NCBI GenBank assembly: GCA_910585215.1 | Contig: CAJUDQ010000035.1 | Location: 1-36,309, forward strand | Origin: an uncultured Lachnospiraceae bacterium | GTDB taxonomy: Bacteria; Bacillota; Clostridia; Lachnospirales; Lachnospiraceae | Length of the DNA: 36,309 nt | Direction of reading: 5' to 3' | In this document: positions 31,730-36,309 of the stretch, in pieces | Layout of the letters: each line of letters begins with the position of its first letter | Position numbering within the stretch: position 1 is the first letter of the stretch | Position numbers and translations under genes: made by a program | The notes under the pieces: generated by a model | Told to the model about the DNA's origin: nothing | Databases searched by the model: none | The model's input: the letters and a program-made list of their open reading frames with translations, nothing else

Positions 31730-33138
31730 AAAATTTATCTATCAGGCTGAAAATTACAATATGGTTTTCTGCAATACTGGTTTTGGTTATTGGGATTACA
31801 TTTACCACAATTTTTTGGATTAACCGTTCTGTCATGCAGAAAAATATAAAAGATAATTTAATCAAAACAGTAGAGGATAATGTAGATGAAGTGGAATTTT
31901 TTGACAGTTTGAATAAAGATTCTATAGATTATGACGGAGATATTTACATTTCCTATAAAGATGGGCTTCTGGAAATAGATGATGATTTTTTGGATAAGGT
32001 GAACGGGATAATTACGGCATTATATTCTGAAAATGGAGCCTTGCTTTATGGAGAAAATCGACTGATAAAGAAAACATCGAAAATACACTTTGAGGATGAA
32101 AAATTGCAGAAAATTTCTTATGAAGGAGCAGGTTATTATATTTTTGACCGTAAACTGCAGGGAAGAAAATTAGACGGGCTCTGGCTTCGTGGAATTGTTT
32201 CAGAAAATGAAGATATGGAAAGAGTTACCACAGTTGTGCATATTTCATTTATTGCACTTCCGGTATTGTTTGTTCTGGCAGTATTTGGCGGATATTCGGT
32301 GGCAAAAAGAATGTTACGGCCAGTAAATCAAATTACGGAAGCAGCGACACAAATTAGTCAGGGAAGTGATTTAAAAAAAAGGATTGCACTTGGCAGAGGA
32401 GGAGATGAACTTCATCAGCTCGCAGCGGTATTTGATGATATGTTTGCACGATTGGAGGAGGCTTTTGAGACAGAAAGACGTTTTACTTCGGATGCATCTC
32501 ATGAGCTTCGCACGCCTATGGCTGTGATTATGGCTCAATGTGAATATATTTTAAATGAAACAAGAAGTGTGGAGGAATATGAGGAAGCGTTTTATGTGAT
32601 ACAAAGGCAGGGAAGGAAAATGTCAAGATTGATAGATGATATGCTTGTCTTTACTCGAATGGAGCAAAGAAATGAAAGCTATCCGAAAGAATATCTTAAT
32701 CTGTCAGAGCTTATAGAAGATATATGTCAGGATATGGTTCTTTTGAAGGAGAAACAAATTATACTGACATGGGAGCTTGAGCCGGATATTTTTTTTGAAG
32801 GAAATCGTCTTTTAATCACAAGACTTTTGATAAATTTAATCAGCAATGCTTATCGTTATGGAAAGCAAAATGGAAATATTTTTGTTACGCTAAATCAAAA
32901 AGAAAAAATTTTTGTTACTGTAAAAGATAATGGAATCGGTATTTCCAGAGAGCAGCAGGAAAAAATATTTGAGCGTTTTTATCGGGCAGATGCCTCGCGT
33001 ACTTTGGAAGGAAGCGGACTGGGACTGGCAATGGTGAGGGAGATTGTACAGTTTTATGGAGGAAAAATAGAGGTTTCTTCTGAGCTTGAAAAGGGGAGTG
33101 TGTTTACAATTAGTTTACCTATTTTGAAAAATATATAA
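31726..33138 (+). CDS. Membrane sensor histidine kinase with HAMP domain
   Basis: The 470-residue kinase has a first membrane helix at about 9-30 (ITIWFSAILVLVIGITFTTI), an extracellular sensor region at about 31-165, a second helix at about 170-190 (ISFIALPVLFVLAVFGGYSV), a HAMP linker at about 190-245, and the phospho-acceptor H259 in FTSDASHELRTPMAVIMAQC. The ATPase domain has the N box LLINLISNAYRYG, the G1 box VKDNGIGISREQQEKIFERF and G2 GSGLGLAMV. The extracellular part is acidic and aromatic but matches no sensor family I can name. It phosphorylates the OmpR-type partner. Pairs of this type next to PepSY genes often respond to envelope stress. Confidence 0.9.
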   Translation: MKNLSIRLKITIWFSAILVLVIGITFTTIFWINRSVMQKNIKDNLIKTVEDNVDEVEFFDSLNKDSIDYDGDIYISYKDGLLEIDDDFLDKVNGIITALYSENGALLYGENRLIKKTSKIHFEDEKLQKISYEGAGYYIFDRKLQGRKLDGLWLRGIVSENEDMERVTTVVHISFIALPVLFVLAVFGGYSVAKRMLRPVNQITEAATQISQGSDLKKRIALGRGGDELHQLAAVFDDMFARLEEAFETERRFTSDASHELRTPMAVIMAQCEYILNETRSVEEYEEAFYVIQRQGRKMSRLIDDMLVFTRMEQRNESYPKEYLNLSELIEDICQDMVLLKEKQIILTWELEPDIFFEGNRLLITRLLINLISNAYRYGKQNGNIFVTLNQKEKIFVTVKDNGIGISREQQEKIFERFYRADASRTLEGSGLGLAMVREIVQFYGGKIEVSSELEKGSVFTISLPILKNI

Positions 33139-33263
33139 AATTTCATGTCAGATAAAAGAAAACAGCAGGTCAGATATGACCTACGTTGATGTGTAGTAGA
33201 AGAAGCCGTCAGATAATATATTCTGCACTTTATTGCAAAAAATCATTAAAAACAAAAAAATTT

Positions 33264-33301
33264 TTTCTTCTAATGTTTCTTTAATTTTTGTACAATATAA
33301 T
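33264..33301 (+). promoter_or_regulatory. Probable regulated promoter of the PepSY gene
   Basis: A clean TATAAT (33296-33301) has no good -35 box at 16-18 bases. Instead two direct TTTCTT repeats (33264-33269 and 33276-33281), 12 bases apart, cover that position. A poor -35 with direct repeats is what OmpR-type activators use, so the upstream response regulator may act here. The 33139-33355 gap also contains the inverted repeat AGGTCA-gata-TGACCT (33167-33182), of unknown role. Confidence 0.45.
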
Positions 33302-33355
33302 ACAGATGTAAACCACAAAACAGCCTTTTGGCAGCTACAAGAAAGGAGCATTTAT

Positions 33356-34192
33356 ATGAAAAAAATAAAAGAATATTTTAATACTCCAAAGAAAGTAATT
33401 CTTTCTGTTATTGTACTTTTCGTTCTATGTGGCATTGTGTTTTTTGCCACCAGCGCAATTTTAAATCAAGTTCTTATAGGGAAAAAGGAAGCAAAGAAAA
33501 TAGCTTTGGCAGATGCGGGAATTTCTGCTGACAATGTATCGAGGATTTCGATTGATTTAGACTTTGACCATGGAAACTTTGAATATGAAGTTGAATTTTA
33601 TTCAAAAGGAAATGAGTATGAATATACAATAGATGGAAAGAGTGGAGAAATTATTTCCAAGGATGCGGATTATCATAAATCCGTAGAAAATCCGTCGCAA
33701 CATCAGGAATTGCAGAATACTCAACAGACACAGCCTTTAGAAGATAACAATACAATCTCTCTTGATTTGGCAAAGGAGAAAGCTTTACAAAGCGCAGGAT
33801 TATCAGAAACAGAGATAACATTTACAAAAACAAAGCTTGACAGAGATGATGGCATATTAATTTATGAAATTGAATTTTATTCCACACAGGCAGAATATGA
33901 ATATGAAATTAATGCCACAAACGGCGAGATTGTAGGTATGGAAACAAAACCATATCATATTGATTCTAATAATTCCCAAAATTCGGATAAATATATTGGA
34001 GTGGACCAAGCAAAAAGCATTGCGGCAGCGCATGCAGAAATTTCTGAGAGTGAGATTGTTTTTTCAAAAGCAAAGCTGGAAAATGATGACGGAAGAACTG
34101 TATATGAGATTGAGTTTTACTATGGAAAAATACAATATGAATATATAATAGACGCCGTGTCAGGAACAATTATAGAATATGATTTTGAGTAG
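33356..34192 (+). CDS. Membrane-anchored protein with three PepSY domains
   Basis: This is a 278-residue protein with start ATG 33356, seven bases after AAAGGAG; upstream in-frame codons lie before the predicted promoter. One N-terminal membrane helix (residues 13-34, VILSVIVLFVLCGIVFF) anchors an extracellular part with three PepSY repeats at about 42-103, 136-196 and 215-276. Each ends in a Y-E-I/V-E-F-Y ... EYEYxI(D/N)AxxGEI pattern. PepSY domains are thought to modulate peptidases or sense envelope conditions. The linker (about 104-134) is rich in Gln, Asn and Ser. It follows an OmpR/kinase pair and is probably its target and possibly a feedback partner. Confidence 0.85.
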   Translation: MKKIKEYFNTPKKVILSVIVLFVLCGIVFFATSAILNQVLIGKKEAKKIALADAGISADNVSRISIDLDFDHGNFEYEVEFYSKGNEYEYTIDGKSGEIISKDADYHKSVENPSQHQELQNTQQTQPLEDNNTISLDLAKEKALQSAGLSETEITFTKTKLDRDDGILIYEIEFYSTQAEYEYEINATNGEIVGMETKPYHIDSNNSQNSDKYIGVDQAKSIAAAHAEISESEIVFSKAKLENDDGRTVYEIEFYYGKIQYEYIIDAVSGTIIEYDFE

Positions 34193-34209
34193 TTTTAATA
34201 GTTAATATA

Positions 34210-34326
34210 AAAAACAATGACAGAAGAGTAATTTATAAGGGCTTTGCTCATTATCAGAGGATAGAATATGAATTGAAAATCGATGCAGTGACAGGCATAT
34301 TTTTAGATTGGAATATTGAAAATTAA
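34210..34326 (+). pseudogene. Remnant of a further PepSY repeat
   Basis: An open frame without a start codon reads NDRRVIYKGFAHYQRIEYEL then KIDAVTGIFLDWNIEN and stops. It lines up with the end of the PepSY repeats in the preceding protein (DDGRTVYEIEFYYGKIQYEY, IIDAVSG). It lies only 17 bases after that gene's stop, so it is either the tail of a degraded neighbouring PepSY gene or a fourth repeat cut off by a stop and frame change. Confidence 0.6.
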
Positions 34327-34338
34327 TAATAAAAAAGG

Positions 34339-34388
34339 AAAAGCTGCTGTCTGAACAGATAATTTATCTATTTTTGCAGCAGCTTTTT
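34339..34388 (+). terminator. Terminator after the PepSY region
   Basis: AAAAGCTGCTG (34339-34349) pairs with CAGCAGCTTTT around a loop of about 26 bases and is followed by TTTTTAT. It closes the regulator/kinase/PepSY unit. Confidence 0.85.
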
Positions 34389-34416
34389 ATGCTATTCTTT
34401 TATTTATTTGATAAAA

Positions 34417-34496
34417 TGTTTATTTTAAACACAATTAAAATTACAATATAAAAATATTGCAGTATTCCTTTTAAAACTTAATGTTTACTTTAAACC
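34417..34496. promoter_or_regulatory. Two related palindromes upstream of the GH13 gene
   Basis: TGTTTATTTTAAACA (34417-34431) and TGTTTACTTTAAACC (34482-34496) share the pattern TGTTTA-NTT-TAAACa, with centres 65 bases apart, about six helical turns. They lie 160-240 bases upstream of the predicted GH13 promoter. A regulator that loops DNA, for example of the LacI type common for sugar genes, could use such a pair; no regulator gene for it is present here. A third, different palindrome, TTTTTGGCCAAAAA, lies at 34583-34596. Confidence 0.45.
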
Positions 34497-34604
34497 AAAA
34501 TACTTTACAATTTTTACAACTTTATATATTATTTGCAGATTTTGTTTATTATAACAAAGTGGTGGCATTTGGTCAATTTATATTTTTGGCCAAAAAGACA
34601 AATC

Positions 34605-34628
34605 GCCTGATTAAAACAGGCTTTTATA
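34605..34628 (+). terminator. Weak terminator-like hairpin
   Basis: GCCTG-attaaaa-CAGGC followed by TTTTATAT. The stem is only five pairs, so termination would be partial; it lies just upstream of the GH13 promoter and may shield it from read-through. Confidence 0.4.
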
Positions 34629-34655
34629 TAGCGTTTGCATGATTCAAATACTATA

Positions 34656-34684
34656 TTGCAAAATTGCTGTGAAAATGATACAAT
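34656..34684 (+). promoter_or_regulatory. Promoter of the GH13 gene
   Basis: TTGCAA (34656-34661), 17-base spacer, TACAAT (34679-34684). The transcript would start near 34691, about 43 bases before the start codon, with an AAAGGAA ribosome site. A GCGTTTGC half-site resembling sugar-regulator sites lies 24 bases upstream of the -35 box. Confidence 0.65.
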
Positions 34685-34733
34685 AAATCCATATTTAAAG
34701 CAGTTTTTATTTTTTAGAAAGGAATTTATTATT

Positions 34734-36278
34734 ATGAGTACACAACCAAAATGGCTTGATAATGCCGTATTTTATGAAATTTATCCTCAGTCTTTTAAGG
34801 ATTCCAATGCTGATGGCATCGGAGATTTTCAGGGGATTATTGAAAAGCTTGATTATATTAAAGAGCTTGGCTGTACAGCAATCTGGATGAATCCATGCTT
34901 TGAATCGCCGTTTGGAGATGCGGGCTATGATGTTTCTGATTATTATAAAACCGCAATGAGATATGGAACAAATGAGGATTTAAAACGTCTGTTTGAAGAG
35001 GTCCATAAACGTGATATGCATATTCTTCTTGACCTTGTGCCAGGGCATACTTCCATTGACCATAAATGGTTTCAGGAGTCCATGAAAGCGGAAAAAAATG
35101 AGTATACAGACCGGTATGTCTGGACAGATAGTATATGGGAGGAAGTGTGGGGAATGGGTTCACTGCGGGGGATTTCTGACAGAGACGGTTCCTGTGCAGT
35201 AAACTTTTTTTCACATCAGCCAGCGCTTAATTATGGATTCTACAAACCGGACCGCCCTTGGCAGCAGTCTATGGATGATGAAGGTCCAAAAGCTACGCTA
35301 AAGGAGCTGAAAAATATCATGCGTTTCTGGCTGAATATGGGAGCAGATGGCTTCCGTGTAGATATGGCAGGTTCGCTTGTGAAACATGATGAGGAAGGAA
35401 AAGGAACTATCCGGCTTTGGCAGAATGTAAGGGCCTTTCTGGACAGCGAATTTCCAAATGCTGCTATGGTTTCCGAATGGGGCGAGCCGGATAAATCCCT
35501 GCAGGGAGGTTTTCATATGGATTTTACTCTGCATTTTGGTCCGTCTCATTACAATGATTTATTCCGGTGTGACAAGCCTTATTTTTCATCGAAGGGTGAA
35601 GGAACTATTTTGGATTTTGTAAATAAATATAAGGAAAGTTATGAAAAGAGTGAAAGAAAGGGACTCATTTGTATTCCGTCAGGGAATCATGATATGGACC
35701 GGCTGGCAAGGCGTCTTCATGGCGATGAGCTGAAAATAGCATTTGCATTTTTGCTTTCCATGCCTGGCGCTCCGTTTATCTATTATGGTGATGAGATTGG
35801 AATGAGATATGTGGAAAACCTTACGTCTGTCGAGGGAGGATACAACAGAACAGGTTCACGTTCACCTATGCAGTGGGATAATTCGCTGAATCTGGGCTTT
35901 AGCAGCGCAGCGAAAGACAGGCTGTATATTCCAATGGACGAAAGCTCTGACAGACCAACGGCAGAAGAGCAGATGAAAGATGAAAATTCCCTTTATCACG
36001 AAATTAAACGGTTGATTTCTATACGTATGTCCCATGAAGCTTTACAGAGCAAGGGTGAAATAGAATTTGTAAATGTTGGTTATCCTCTTGCATATTTAAG
36101 AAGCGGAAAAGAGGAAACGATACTTGTAGTGGTTAATCCAGCGGCAGAAGAGAAAAATTTTGATTGTAAGTATTTGCCGGCGGAATGTATTTATGATTTT
36201 GGAGGAAAGATTTCTGCTGATGGAACAACAATAAATGTTCCGGCGCAGTCGGCAGGATTTTACAGGATAGAGAAATAA
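34734..36278 (+). CDS. Glycoside hydrolase family 13 alpha-glucosidase/amylase-type enzyme
   Basis: This 514-residue cytosolic enzyme (no signal peptide) starts at ATG 34734 behind AAAGGAA. It has the four conserved GH13 regions: region I DLVPGH (D100), region II GFRVDMAG with nucleophile D210, region III VSEWGEP with acid E248, and region IV SGNHDMDR with transition-state Asp D320. The first strand, WLDNAVFYEIYPQSFKDSNADGIGD, and ASYDV-like loop GDAGYDVSDYYK fit alpha-glucosidase or oligo-glucosidase subfamilies, while PGHTS in region I (instead of the usual NHxS) fits a subset of these. The C-terminal beta domain is complete (about 425-514). It probably hydrolyses maltose- or isomaltose-type oligosaccharides taken up from outside. 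Confidence 0.88.
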   Translation: MSTQPKWLDNAVFYEIYPQSFKDSNADGIGDFQGIIEKLDYIKELGCTAIWMNPCFESPFGDAGYDVSDYYKTAMRYGTNEDLKRLFEEVHKRDMHILLDLVPGHTSIDHKWFQESMKAEKNEYTDRYVWTDSIWEEVWGMGSLRGISDRDGSCAVNFFSHQPALNYGFYKPDRPWQQSMDDEGPKATLKELKNIMRFWLNMGADGFRVDMAGSLVKHDEEGKGTIRLWQNVRAFLDSEFPNAAMVSEWGEPDKSLQGGFHMDFTLHFGPSHYNDLFRCDKPYFSSKGEGTILDFVNKYKESYEKSERKGLICIPSGNHDMDRLARRLHGDELKIAFAFLLSMPGAPFIYYGDEIGMRYVENLTSVEGGYNRTGSRSPMQWDNSLNLGFSSAAKDRLYIPMDESSDRPTAEEQMKDENSLYHEIKRLISIRMSHEALQSKGEIEFVNVGYPLAYLRSGKEETILVVVNPAAEEKNFDCKYLPAECIYDFGGKISADGTTINVPAQSAGFYRIEK

Positions 36279-36309
36279 AAGAGCTATGAAAATCAGGATT
36301 ATATAAATC

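Noticed and set aside
33960..34148. 62-residue plus-strand frame inside the PepSY gene
   Set aside because: Shadow frame of the PepSY repeats without its own start signals.

Overview
The window looks like an accessory region of a low-GC Gram-positive chromosome, most likely a gut Clostridia/Lachnospiraceae member. This is inferred from AT-rich DNA, strong AGGAGG-type ribosome binding sites, TTGaca-17-TATAAT promoters, and the mix of MATE, BcrAB-type ABC, GHKL/LytTR, WYL, PepSY, GH43, GH78 and GH13 genes. I see no rRNA, tRNA, CRISPR array or replication gene.

Layout. (1) 1-1790 is eroded DNA. The right end of an IS200/IS605-type element cuts into a DUF1062 gene. An orphan promoter precedes the last third of an ADP-ribosylglycohydrolase gene, and the start of an ADP-ribosyltransferase-like gene is joined out of frame to another sequence. 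(2) 1789-8580 reads as an immunity-type island: a metallophosphatase, two small orphan proteins, a HEAT-repeat protein, a tandem pair of SUKH (SMI1/KNR4) genes (the second fused to a helical domain), a DUF6756-like protein, and a convergent third SUKH gene. No toxin is in view. (3) 8625-14029 holds a MATE exporter, a C-terminally truncated LysE gene, a DUF3737 beta-helix protein, a small coiled-coil protein, a decayed lipoprotein amide hydrolase, a divergent LysR regulator and a GNAT acetyltransferase. (4) 14064-16561 is a BcrAB-like ABC exporter divergent from its probable TetR repressor, with overlapping promoters and two matching palindromic operators. (5) 16575-20869 carries GH43 and GH78 glycosidases. 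(6) 20944-28263 carries an ankyrin protein, a LytTR response regulator, a GHKL kinase without membrane segments, two overlapping ABC exporter halves and an XRE/GyrI-like regulator. (7) 28265-29881 is a WYL regulator plus a DUF3795 protein. (8) 29916-30956 is a monocistronic XRE regulator whose C-terminal part resembles the cytoplasmic domain of the flagellar export protein FlhA. (9) 31055-34388 is an OmpR/histidine kinase pair with a three-repeat PepSY membrane protein and a remnant of a fourth repeat. (10) The window ends with a GH13 alpha-glucosidase-type gene behind a palindrome-rich upstream region.

The most unusual item is the XRE-FlhA-like fusion at 30044-30874. Next are the immunity-type island, a palindrome core shared by both ends of the ABC exporter pair, and the SUKH gene whose homology begins at an ATA codon behind a good ribosome binding site. 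All functional calls come from reading motifs; no database search or alignment program was run.
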